From positions 1,984,001 through 2,048,000 of the forward strand of contig CALOBT010000025.1 of the NCBI GenBank assembly GCA_942491575.1: a stretch of DNA of 64,000 nt, in the 5' to 3' direction. Position numbers and translations under genes: made by a program. The first letter of the stretch is position 1. Every line of letters begins with the position of its first letter. Source of the stretch: CAZHNW01 sp942491575. Lineage in GTDB: Bacteria; Spirochaetota; UBA4802; UBA5550. The notes beneath the pieces were generated by a model. The model was not told the origin of the DNA. It saw only the letters and a list, made by a program, of their open reading frames with translations, and ran no database searches. This document shows, one piece after another, positions 54,207 to 62,794 of this stretch.

Positions 54207-55601
54207 TCATTTGTTTTTGGTTTCCAGTTTTTCTTCAAAAATTCTGAAGTTATGATTTGCCAGAAGTTCCTTCGTCCATTCATTCCGTTTTTTTATTTTT
54301 TTTTGGTTTAAAAGGTTCCATCGAAGCCTGTCCCTGGATTCAGCATATGATGAGGTAAACTCCTCGCTTTCATCGCCTGAATTCATCCTCCTTTCCAGCC
54401 ACTTTTTTTTCTCACGTTTATAGGCATCGTGAATTTCCTGATCTGTGACTGTAAGTCCCCCAAGAATAATATTGTTAAGATATGCATTGGCTAGGATGGA
54501 ATTATAATAGGCATTCCATTGAGTGAGATACTTTTCAGTCATTGTGATTCCACTCCTCACTGCCTTCCGCGCCAAAAGTCTCTCATGAAAAAGTTTCGAG
54601 GCAAAAGAGCATTTTTTATTATCGTCAAGGTTCAACTTGTTTCGGCGTGCTGCAGCTCTTTTCTTTTCTATATAATTAATAAGTTCATTTAAATCTCTTA
54701 CCTTGAATTTTTCCTTTCCTATTTTAAAAAGAGTATCTTCCTCTCGACTAAAATTAGCTCTATTAATATAGTTGATAACATCAGGCGCATTCTCAAGGTT
54801 TTTTTCAAAATGATGCATTTCCATTTTTGCTAGTTTACCGCTCAGACGCCCTGCCTCATTTTTATCTTCAAGGATATTTTTTATTGTTTTCTTTGTAATG
54901 CGTGCATGTTTCTCCACTTTAATAATATAAATTGAATTACCCATGACCAGTGGTGTGAGTGTGAATTCTCCGTCTTTCAGTTTAAAGGCGGTATCCATAA
55001 ATGCTTTATCACGCATTCCTTTCACCAGAAATCCCAGGAGCCCTCCTTTTTTCTTTGAATTATCGTCAGAATGTCTTAAGGCCAAGGCGGCAAAGTCTTC
55101 TCCCTGTGAGAGTTCGGAAATTATTTCTTTCGCTTCCAGTTTACGTTTTTTCAGGGCATGGGCCATCTCATCATCTGAAAGATAGACTCGTCTTTTATCG
55201 CTGATTTTACAATTTTTTACAACTAGTTTAATAATTCGTACTTCCACTGCTGGAACATTGAAAGAAATGGTCTCTCTAAGATTTTTTTTGAATTTGTTTG
55301 CCCTGTAATTGGTTTCTATTAGGTTTAGTATTGTAAGAAAATCATTTGATTTATGAAAACCTGCCCTTTTGGCTATTGCCTGTGTCAATCGCTCTGTTGC
55401 CAATCTTCTAAGCTGTTCTTTCTGCATTGTCTTCTCTTTTAGTATTTCATCCCTGGGAATATGACGGTTGTTGAGCCATTGATGGAATTCTGCACGAGTG
55501 ATTTCGCCCCCCCTGTAGGATGCAAGAACAGCATTGTCTTTTTTGCTTCCAAGAAACAAAAGAGATGCGAGTAAAAATAATAATAAAGCTTTTTTTGTCA
55601 T
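54207..55601 (-). CDS. periplasmic parvulin-type peptidyl-prolyl isomerase
   Basis: The 464-aa product has a signal peptide (KKALLLFLLASLLFLGS), a SurA-like N-terminal helical region and a PpiC/parvulin domain at about residues 115-235 (AKEIISELSQGEDFAALALRHSDDNSKKKGGLLGFLVKG, then FTLTPLVMG). A long helical C-terminus follows. It probably assists folding of outer-membrane or secreted proteins. The start at 55601 has GGAGC upstream. A fairly charged, Lys-rich protein. Confidence 0.82.
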   Translation of the reverse strand: MTKKALLLFLLASLLFLGSKKDNAVLASYRGGEITRAEFHQWLNNRHIPRDEILKEKTMQKEQLRRLATERLTQAIAKRAGFHKSNDFLTILNLIETNYRANKFKKNLRETISFNVPAVEVRIIKLVVKNCKISDKRRVYLSDDEMAHALKKRKLEAKEIISELSQGEDFAALALRHSDDNSKKKGGLLGFLVKGMRDKAFMDTAFKLKDGEFTLTPLVMGNSIYIIKVEKHARITKKTIKNILEDKNEAGRLSGKLAKMEMHHFEKNLENAPDVINYINRANFSREEDTLFKIGKEKFKVRDLNELINYIEKKRAAARRNKLNLDDNKKCSFASKLFHERLLARKAVRSGITMTEKYLTQWNAYYNSILANAYLNNIILGGLTVTDQEIHDAYKREKKKWLERRMNSGDESEEFTSSYAESRDRLRWNLLNQKKIKKRNEWTKELLANHNFRIFEEKLETKNK

Positions 55602-55634
55602 GAAAAGCTCCTGTTTTCCTTAATTCACAAACCC

Positions 55635-56725
55635 GTGCCGTGGAAAAACCTCATCCGTCAGGCTACATCACGATAATAATGTGAATGAAGCCCTCCCAGA
55701 ACCTTTTTCCTCTTAATAATCCCTTCTTTATTAAAGGAATTCCCTTCAGGATTACCCTGCCCTATTCCCTGATGAGGTCTGAAGGAATTATAATAATCAA
55801 TATACTCAGTCAGAATATTCTTCAACTGCTTTTTGTTCATTATCAAGAAATAATCCAAAGCTTCTCTTCTGACAGATCCAATAAATCTCTCTGCAATTGA
55901 ATTCATGTTAGGTGCCTTCACGGAAGTACAAACATCTTTAATACCATAATTGCCGTAATCCAGAAAGAATTCAGGAGCCCTGTCCCGAATCATAAACACA
56001 GCAGCATCCACCTTCTCTTCAAAGTCTATCATCTGCTGTTTCACAAACTCTCTCACTGGATTTTCTGTTATAGCAAACTGGACAATCCTTCTAGAAGCAT
56101 GATGAATGATGAAATGCACATAGTATCTTTTATTGATGAGAATATCTACAGTGAAGAAATCCATTGCATAAATTGACTTTGCCTGCATCTGAAGGAACTT
56201 TTTCCAGGAAAGAGACTTTCGAATCTTTCCCTGCCTTCTGAATTCTCTTAAGATATTCCAGATAGTCTTATGATCGAGATCAATATGAAGTTTCAGCAGC
56301 TCTCCCTGGATTTTCCGAACTCCCCAGATGAGGTTTTCGTTCTTAATTTTCAGTATCAGGTTTTTATCCTCTGCTCAACAGGAGGTCTCCCCAGCTTTTT
56401 CTTTCTTTTAAATGTCCAGAATTTCTTTATAAGGTTTCTCTGCCATTTCAAGACAGTTTCAGGACGGACAATCGAGATATTGCCTTTGATACTTCCTATC
56501 ATGTTTAAGACAGAAAAGATGACTCTATCCGAAAAGGTGAATTGCAGTCGTTTCTTCTTCTGGCGGTTTAGGATTTCAACTTCCTTTTCAAGGGTTGCTA
56601 ACTTTACCAGAAGGGACTTTTTAGATTTGATGAGGTTGAACAGGATTTTCAATAAGAAAGACAGGAATTTGAGCATATATCCTCCTAAAAATGGAAGAAA
56701 TATTCGAACTCGCTGACCAGTCAAT
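55635..56725 (-). mobile_element. damaged IS element related to the miniature repeats
   Basis: The left end is GTGCCGTGGAAAAACCTCAT, as in the miniature repeats. It encodes a transposase on the minus strand whose start (AGGAGGATATATG) is also found in the miniatures. No right-hand terminal repeat is found before the next gene, so the element is truncated. Confidence 0.7.
55658..56676 (-). pseudogene. integrase-core (rve) transposase with one frameshift
   Basis: Translation starts at the ATG at 56676 (AGGAGG upstream). The first frame holds an HTH region and ends at RPPVEQRIKT near 56356. The -1 frame, entered at the AAAAAC run there, continues as KNLILKIKNENLIWGVRKI and into the DDE domain ending at 55658, with MDFFTVDIL, MIRDRAPEFF and NSIAERFIGS carrying the acids. 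Joined, it is about 340 aa, like IS481/IS3-type integrases. It could be a programmed or inactivating shift. Confidence 0.7.
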
Positions 56726-56755
56726 AATTAAACAGGAGAAATTTTTAAAAGATTT

Positions 56756-57154
56756 TCAGAAAGGCTTGGCAATTATCAATCCTCGAGAGTAATCAATCTC
56801 TACATGGAACATGCGAAAAAAATCAAGTCCAATTAAAGCATCAATCCCCCAGGATTCTTCAAACTGCGAAATGTATACTTCAAAATTATTTATGACATAG
56901 CCACAAATATTTAACTCGGGAATAACAGTTTTCTTATACTTCTGACTTTGAAGCCCCTTTTTAATGTCCACAGTATCATCTATTGAATCAATAAAACCAG
57001 TGAACAGTAAAAATTGATCAGAAAATTCAGTTACCGGAGCTCCGGTATCAAGTATAGCATCAACACTATACTCTCGGCCATCCTCATGTTTTAAGAAAAT
57101 TTCAAGATGAATATAATTTCGGTTCACATCAAAGGATGTTTCAGTGACAGGCAT
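56756..57154 (-). CDS. retropepsin-like aspartic protease
   Basis: The 132-aa protein has the single-domain aspartyl protease signature VDAILDTGAPVTEF, catalytic Asp36, and the second conserved element ALIGLDFFRMFHVEIDY near 105-121. Proteins of this size act as dimers. No signal peptide is present, so it is probably cytoplasmic. It overlaps the upstream 76-aa gene by 14 bp. Confidence 0.75.
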   Translation of the reverse strand: MPVTETSFDVNRNYIHLEIFLKHEDGREYSVDAILDTGAPVTEFSDQFLLFTGFIDSIDDTVDIKKGLQSQKYKKTVIPELNICGYVINNFEVYISQFEESWGIDALIGLDFFRMFHVEIDYSRGLIIAKPF

Positions 57155-57371
57155 GACTTCTCAAACCGGAAAAATTTGACTCTCCCGTATATCGAAAAGC
57201 GACAGATTTATTTGGGGCAGGAGATTTATAAATATCTGATTTCTTTTTAGAATGGCGTTCAACAAGACCTGACTTTAGATGGCCTGACTCATCCAGTTCA
57301 AAATCAATAATTAGAAGCCACTCATCAGGATATCGTTTTTTCATCTCACTCCAGGTGAGTTTCTTTGCCAT
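57141..57371 (-). CDS. hypothetical 76-aa protein upstream of the retropepsin-like gene
   Basis: A small basic protein, MAKKLTWSEMKKRYPDEWLL at the start, with a central DESGHLKSGLVERHSKKKSD. It overlaps the protease gene, so it may be co-translated and could be a substrate or partner. The N-terminus is typical of small accessory proteins found next to such proteases. I do not know its function. Confidence 0.6.
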   Translation of the reverse strand: MAKKLTWSEMKKRYPDEWLLIIDFELDESGHLKSGLVERHSKKKSDIYKSPAPNKSVAFRYTGESNFSGLRSHACH

Positions 57372-57475
57372 TTCATAACTCCAGTATTATCATACTTTTG
57401 ATAGTGACATAATACGATTTTTATTCATTACATGTCAACTACATGTTGCTTTCGAATTTCTTATACTAAATGACG

Positions 57476-57750
57476 CCGCAACCATCCCCCCCCCACACAA
57501 CCGCATCCAGAAACCCATCTTCAAACAGTTTAAGGGAACCCTCACCTGCATGATGGAACCATAAGTTATTTAGAAGCACGGCTTCGGGATATGCTTATCT
57601 GGTTCAGTAAGACAGCTTCTTAGGAAGTATTAAAAAAAGGCAGGGATTAGGTTCCCTGTCTTTTTTTGTGTTCTGTTGACAGACAAATTCCGGGAGGATA
57701 TATGCTTTAGTCAATTTATTTCCATTGCGGATGGAGTTTTTCCACGGGAC
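57476..57750 (-). repeat. miniature IS-derived repeat, copy D
   Basis: Same block order as copy C: GCAACCATCCCCC, CTGCATGATGGAACC, the GGCAGGGA/TCCCTGCC type hairpin with T run, GGGAGGATATATGCT and the right end GATGGAGTTTTTCCACGGGA. The left end is truncated. The gap 57372-57475 has no gene. Confidence 0.8.
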
Positions 57751-57758
57751 GAGTTTCG

Positions 57759-57782
57759 AACACCGTATTATAACACGGTGTT
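57759..57782. promoter_or_regulatory. inverted repeat upstream of the XRE regulator
   Basis: The 8-bp arms AACACCGT and ACGGTGTT are separated by 8 bp and lie 33 bp before the start of the HTH gene. A symmetric site of this size fits autoregulation by a dimeric XRE protein. Confidence 0.55.
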
Positions 57783-57814
57783 AAAATCAATCAAAATTTG
57801 AATAATTGGAGGCT

Positions 57815-58057
57815 ATGAATGAGAAAGAAAGCACCGATTTTGATATATTTGCTAAAAAGTTTGGCGAAAGGCTTCAACAACTCCGAGAAGAGAAAGATTT
57901 AACCCAGGAATTCATGGCTGGTGGGGATGAGCCTATAGAGTATAAGTATTATCAGCGAATTGAATACGGCCAGGTTAACGTCACACTGAAAACCATCCTG
58001 AAACTGAGCAGGAAGCTGGGAGTGGAGCCGAAGAATTTGTTGGATTTTGAACGATAA
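57815..58057 (+). CDS. XRE-family HTH transcriptional regulator
   Basis: The 80-aa product is almost only an HTH_3 domain: LQQLREEKDLTQEFMAGG, YYQRIEYGQVNVTLKTILKLSRKLGVEPKNLL. It starts at the ATG at 57815; GGAGG is only 2 bp upstream, so the TTG at 57806 is a possible alternative. It is flanked on both sides by copies D and G of the miniature repeat and preceded by an inverted repeat, so it may be an isolated or mobilised regulator. Confidence 0.8.
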   Translation: MNEKESTDFDIFAKKFGERLQQLREEKDLTQEFMAGGDEPIEYKYYQRIEYGQVNVTLKTILKLSRKLGVEPKNLLDFER

Positions 58058-58097
58058 AATTTTATGCATATATCCACCGGAAAATGGCATAATTTAA

Positions 58098-58157
58098 GTG
58101 GATATATGTTTTAGTCAATTTACGTCCTGTGCAGATAGAGTTTTCCATGGCACGGGA
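58098..58157 (-). repeat. miniature IS-derived repeat, copy G (right end only)
   Basis: GTGGATATATGTTTTAGTCAATTTACG resembles the right part of copies C and D, and the end GAGTTTTCCATGGCACGGGA keeps the terminal repeat in diverged form. It lies directly after the XRE gene. Confidence 0.6.
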
Positions 58158-58303
58158 CGGTCTAAAAAATCGTTCACTTTTATAAAGGTGAACGACATAT
58201 TCTACGTTTTAGCTATCATAATGTAAATGGTTTCATAGAGGGCTCTGTAACCTGTATATTTAATAAACTTATGATCTTTCACGATCGTAACAGGAGAATA
58301 CTG

Positions 58304-60391
58304 ATGAAGAAAGTATCAATTGTAATAATAAGTCTGGTGTTTTTCTTAACAGCCTGCCTTGATAACAATGGTGACAGCACTCCAAAAAGTTCTGCAAATG
58401 ACATAGTGCAATTTCAACTATCAAGCAAAACAGGTGACGCAGCAATAGATACAATAAATAATACGGTAACCATTGAAGTAGCCTATGGAACCGGCCTGGC
58501 CAGTCTGTCCCCGACTATTTCAGTATCAGAGTATGCCTCAATAGATCCACAATCAGGCGATGCGATTGACTTCTCTTCCGGTGCAGTCGACTATACTGTA
58601 ACGGCGGAAGACGGCACAGAACAGGTATGGGAAGTTACAGTAACTGAAGCTGTTATTCTCAGTTCATCCAATGATATACTAACCTTTGAGTTAACAAATC
58701 AGGTTGCCCCGGCAGCTATAGACAGCAATAATCATACGGTTGCCATTTCTGTAAGCAGCGGTACCGGTCTCACGGGACTTACTCCAACTATAACAGTTTC
58801 CAATAGCGCCACCATTTCACCTCTCAGCGGCGCTTCCGTTGACTTTGATTCCGGTCCGGTCACTTACACGGTAGAAGCGGAAGACGGTACGGAACAATCT
58901 TGGACGGTCACTGTTACTGAAGCGGAAAGCAGCGCAAAAGATATAACAGGCTTTACCCTCGCGAATCGGACCGGTGAATCGGTTATCGACAGTACAGCGG
59001 GAACAGTTTCAATACAGGTTCTCTATAATTCAGATCTGACAGCTCTTTCTCCAAGCATTACAGTTTCCGATAGTGCAGCTATCTCACCGGAATCGGGAGA
59101 AGCTGTTGATTTCAGCAGCGGTTCGACAACATACACGGTTACAGCGGAAGACGACACAACAAAAACATGGACAGTAAGTGTTGACGGTATTTATACAGCG
59201 CCAGTTTCCGATACACCCGCATGGTATAAAAAGTTAGACAGAAACTGGGAGAGAGATGAATTTACCAAAACAGTAAAAATAGATTCAGAAGACAGCGTCT
59301 ATGTTATCAGCTCTGCAGATTCAGTTAGATGGTGGCTCATAAAATATAACAATTTTGGTTCACAGCAATGGGAGAAACTTTATAATGACGCGGGGCCGGC
59401 AATGGCGATTGATTCAAACAACAACGTATATGTTGCCGGTTCAGGTTCAGAGGTCATTTCTGTTGACGGTGGCATGAAGACAGTCAGATACTGGAGTATC
59501 AAAAAGTTTTCCAGTGACGGCACGGAAGATACAACCAACTGGAATAAAAAACTGGAAGATTCCGATGGAAAGTACGATGAAATTCGCGCCATTGCCATTG
59601 ATTCTAATGACAATGTTTATGTTGCTGGTTCAGGGAAAAAGCTGATAAGCAGTACCAGCAATGAAGACATATGGATCAAAAAATTTTCCAATGACGGGAT
59701 AGAAGACACAACAAACTGGGATAAAAAAATAGATGGAAATGATGACACTGACCTTGTTACTTCCCTTGCCATTGACTCAAATGATAATGTCTTTGTGGCA
59801 AGCAGAAGTTACGACCTGGTTTCTGACTCCAGCGGCTATGACATATGGCTTAAAAAATATTCTAATGCTGGAGTAGAGGATACAACCAACTGGAACAAGA
59901 AGATAGACTTTTATAATAATCATGATTTTGAACCGTATTTAGCTATTGATTCTAATGACAATATTTATCTCGCCTCATCCAGCAATAATCTTCTCACCGA
60001 TTCAAGTGATATTGATTGGCTCATAAAGAAGTATTCAAATGATGGTGTTGAAGACACGGCCCTGTGGGATAAAATATTTGATGGCAACTCGGGACGTGAT
60101 TCCATCTTTGCAATAGAAATAGATTCCAACAACAATATTTATGTAGCGGGATATGGTGAAAACCTGATAAGCAGCACCAGCAATCAAGACTGCTGGGTTA
60201 AGAAATTTTTCCCTAACGGGATTGAAGATACCCTCGAGTGGAATATGATGTTTGACCAGAATGAGTGGATCAATATGGTTCGCTCTATAGCCTTCGATTC
60301 GTCTGATAATATATATATGGCTGGCTATGGTTACAAGTTAGTAAACAGCAATAGTGCTTATGATGGCTGGCTTATGAAATATACTTATTAA
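58304..60391 (+). CDS. lipoprotein with three repeated beta domains and an SBBP beta-propeller
   Basis: The 695-aa product has a lipoprotein signal peptide (SIVIISLVFFLTAC). Three repeats of about 87 residues follow (about 27-290), each with a start like NDIVQFQLSS, a middle YGTGLASLSPTISVS and an end TYTVTAEDGTEQWWV-like. Such DUF5018-like domains are common in surface lipoproteins. The C-terminus (300-695) has about six SBBP-type repeats of 60-65 residues, AIDSNDNVYVAGSG and WIKKFSNDG. I chose the ATG at 58304 (AGGAG upstream). It is likely surface-exposed; function unknown. Confidence 0.8.
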   Translation: MKKVSIVIISLVFFLTACLDNNGDSTPKSSANDIVQFQLSSKTGDAAIDTINNTVTIEVAYGTGLASLSPTISVSEYASIDPQSGDAIDFSSGAVDYTVTAEDGTEQVWEVTVTEAVILSSSNDILTFELTNQVAPAAIDSNNHTVAISVSSGTGLTGLTPTITVSNSATISPLSGASVDFDSGPVTYTVEAEDGTEQSWTVTVTEAESSAKDITGFTLANRTGESVIDSTAGTVSIQVLYNSDLTALSPSITVSDSAAISPESGEAVDFSSGSTTYTVTAEDDTTKTWTVSVDGIYTAPVSDTPAWYKKLDRNWERDEFTKTVKIDSEDSVYVISSADSVRWWLIKYNNFGSQQWEKLYNDAGPAMAIDSNNNVYVAGSGSEVISVDGGMKTVRYWSIKKFSSDGTEDTTNWNKKLEDSDGKYDEIRAIAIDSNDNVYVAGSGKKLISSTSNEDIWIKKFSNDGIEDTTNWDKKIDGNDDTDLVTSLAIDSNDNVFVASRSYDLVSDSSGYDIWLKKYSNAGVEDTTNWNKKIDFYNNHDFEPYLAIDSNDNIYLASSSNNLLTDSSDIDWLIKKYSNDGVEDTALWDKIFDGNSGRDSIFAIEIDSNNNIYVAGYGENLISSTSNQDCWVKKFFPNGIEDTLEWNMMFDQNEWINMVRSIAFDSSDNIYMAGYGYKLVNSNSAYDGWLMKYTY

Positions 60392-60457
60392 AACCGGGGG
60401 CTTTCCCGGATTTTTGATAAAGAAACGTTTAAACTGTAAAGTAAGATTTTATTACCT

Positions 60458-60487
60458 AAAGCCTCATCCCAAAAGGATGGGGCTTTT
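60458..60487 (+). terminator. intrinsic terminator after the SBBP lipoprotein
   Basis: Stem AAAGCCTCATCC/GGATGGGGCTTT with loop CAAAA and a short T tail, 70 bp after the stop codon. Confidence 0.75.
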
Positions 60488-60549
60488 ACACGGAATGATA
60501 TATCATTCTTTCAGTTATAAAAATCCATTTTGCGACATTCACTGAGAGC

Positions 60550-60765
60550 GTGCCATGGAAAAACCTCATCCCTCAAGCAACAACCATCCCCCACCACACA
60601 ACCGTATCCAGAAAGCCATCTTCAAACAGTTTAAGGGAACCCTCACCTGCATGATGGAACCATAAGTTATTTAGAAGCACGGTTTCGGGATATGCTTGTT
60701 TGGTTCAGTAAGACAGCTTCATGATGAAAAAAGGCAGGATTAGTTTCCTGCCTTTTTTTGTGGTC
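60550..60765 (-). repeat. miniature IS-derived repeat, copy E
   Basis: Begins GTGCCATGGAAAAACCTCAT, contains CAACAACCATCCCCCACC, CTGCATGATGGAACC and the GGCAGGA/TCCTGCC hairpin with T run. The right terminal part is missing. It ends 20 bp before the stop of the ankyrin gene. Confidence 0.8.
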
Positions 60766-60784
60766 TTTCATAGAATTTCTATTA

Positions 60785-62281
60785 TTAGAACCTGATTACC
60801 AATATGGGAATACAAAAAACTGCTGTCGCTCCGTAATACAAACCTCTGTTATTTTTAAAATGGCTGCGGTACCGATACCCGAGATATCCTCCCGCTACTA
60901 TTCCGACAACCGCTCCAAAGACCATGGGGCCAAGTACAGTCGAAAATTTTTTGCTTTTTGACGAGGTCCCGACTAGAAGGCCTATCCCTCCGACGACTAA
61001 TCCTCCCACAATCGACAATCCAAGCATTCCATTGAATGTACCAAAATGATTGTTCTGTGGATTGCCCCTGAAGGTATATTCCCGCAGGAAAATTGACGTA
61101 CCGAGGTAGAGTGGTGGGATAGTCAATTTTATTGCCAGGTTTCTTTTCCTTGATTTCCTGTTTTTCTCTTCTTTTTCCATTGCATATTCTATTTTTCTGT
61201 CTTCCCATGTTTTTAGCCTGGGGATTCGACCCATCTGGCGAAGTCTTTCAATGTTTTCAACATAATAGGGATTATACCGCGTATGTTCTGGACGAAGATA
61301 CTTTCTGAATAGAGGATCCGAAAAGACTGCATAAGTCCGATGCAGGTTATCTTTAAAATACTCTCTGTCGTAGGGGCGTGTATAATGAACATCTGCCCCA
61401 TTCATTAAGAGAAATTTTGCCATTATAAAATTATCAGACTGGAAAGCATAATAGAGAGGTGAGCGATCCTTATGATAGCTGCCCCCATGGTCCCTAGCCA
61501 AAAGATTAACATCGGCACTGCGATGAACCAGGAATTCAACCGCTTTCATATTGTTGTGACTACATGCCCAGAGGAGAGGAGTATCCCCATAACTTCCCCT
61601 TATATTAATATTCGCTCTGTACTTCAAGAGCAGGTTCATAATTTCAATATTATTTCTCTTTGCAGCAATATGAAGGGGGGTTGCCCCCCCTCTGGCTCGA
61701 GCATATATCTTGGCTCTATTATTTATTAATATTTTTGCAATTGCTACACTGTTATTTCCACTGGCAATATGAAGGGGAGTAAGACCGTTGCTGTTTCTAA
61801 TATTTGTGAAAGCACCGTGGGCAATAAGAAGTTTTACCAGTTCAGAATTTTTCTTGCTTACGGCAATATGTAGAGGACTGTCGGTCCTATCCGGTATTGT
61901 GATATTCGGATCTGCTCGATGCTTTAATAAAAGTTCTACAATTTCAATATTATCCCCTTCACAGGCCTGTACCAGGGGATAGGTACCGGTATTTCCCTTC
62001 CTGTTTACATCTGCATTGTTTTCAATCAGCCAGCGGGGTATGGCATAATTCTTTGAACGCAAAACGCTATACTTCAACGAAAGGGGAAGAAAATACTGAT
62101 AGTATTTTCCCCGTATAGTATAGATTCTTCCATGAATATTGTAACCTGAGGCAATACGTCTTTTTAGCCTGGCAAGGTCACTGGTTTTGCATATTCGCAA
62201 TGCCTCAGCTCTGGTAAAATTTTTAGAATATAGAGGTACAGAAAACAACAGCAGAATAGAAATTATTAGAAATTTTTTCAT
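60785..62281 (-). CDS. ankyrin-repeat protein with C-terminal membrane segments
   Basis: The 498-aa product has a signal peptide (KKFLIISILLLFSVPLYS) and about seven ankyrin repeats between residues 70 and 300 (TYPLVQACEGDNIEIVELLL; PLHIAVSKKNSELVKLLI; TPLHIASGNNSVAIAKIL; TPLHIAAKRNNIEIMNLL; TPLLWACSHNNMKAVEFL). A basic region (NRKSRKRNLAIKL) is followed by three hydrophobic segments near 405-495. It is probably a periplasmic or membrane interaction protein. Confidence 0.82.
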   Translation of the reverse strand: MKKFLIISILLLFSVPLYSKNFTRAEALRICKTSDLARLKRRIASGYNIHGRIYTIRGKYYQYFLPLSLKYSVLRSKNYAIPRWLIENNADVNRKGNTGTYPLVQACEGDNIEIVELLLKHRADPNITIPDRTDSPLHIAVSKKNSELVKLLIAHGAFTNIRNSNGLTPLHIASGNNSVAIAKILINNRAKIYARARGGATPLHIAAKRNNIEIMNLLLKYRANINIRGSYGDTPLLWACSHNNMKAVEFLVHRSADVNLLARDHGGSYHKDRSPLYYAFQSDNFIMAKFLLMNGADVHYTRPYDREYFKDNLHRTYAVFSDPLFRKYLRPEHTRYNPYYVENIERLRQMGRIPRLKTWEDRKIEYAMEKEEKNRKSRKRNLAIKLTIPPLYLGTSIFLREYTFRGNPQNNHFGTFNGMLGLSIVGGLVVGGIGLLVGTSSKSKKFSTVLGPMVFGAVVGIVAGGYLGYRYRSHFKNNRGLYYGATAVFCIPILVIRF

Positions 62282-62490
62282 AATAGTCCCATTTGTTATA
62301 AATCAAAAAAATAATTTTATAAGAATAATTTATGTCTACAATAATAACATTTTCTGTTCCAGCACTAATACATACTGAATATAATATCAAGTTAAAATAC
62401 TATCTTAATAGTAACACCTGTCGTTCGTATTTATAAATATGAACACTTTTTGCAGGAGTTGAATACTTATAATGGTAGCAATAAAGGCTG

Positions 62491-62743
62491 ATGATGGAAC
62501 CATAAGTTATTTAGAAGCACGGCTTCGGGATATGCTTGTTTGGTTCAGTAAGACAGCTTCTTAGGAAGTATTAAAAAAAGGCAGGGATTTTGGTCCCTGC
62601 CTTTTTTTAATTAATAACAGGTTCCCTGGTTTCAAGTCACAGCTGCAACCCGGAGACTTACACCTTGTCTCTTTTTCATTGAACCTTTTACTATATATGC
62701 TTTAGTCAATTTATTTCTATTGCAAATGGAGTTGTTCACAATA
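62491..62743 (-). repeat. miniature IS-derived repeat, copy F
   Basis: Contains ATGATGGAACCATAAG, the GGCAGGGA...TCCCTGCC hairpin with T run, TATATGCTTTAGTCAATTT and a diverged right end GGAGTTGTTCACAAT. The left third is missing. The remainder of 62282-62794 holds no gene. Confidence 0.75.
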
Positions 62744-62794
62744 CAACTTCTCTTTTAATTATTCTCATATTGTTAATAATGTTTCATTGATATG

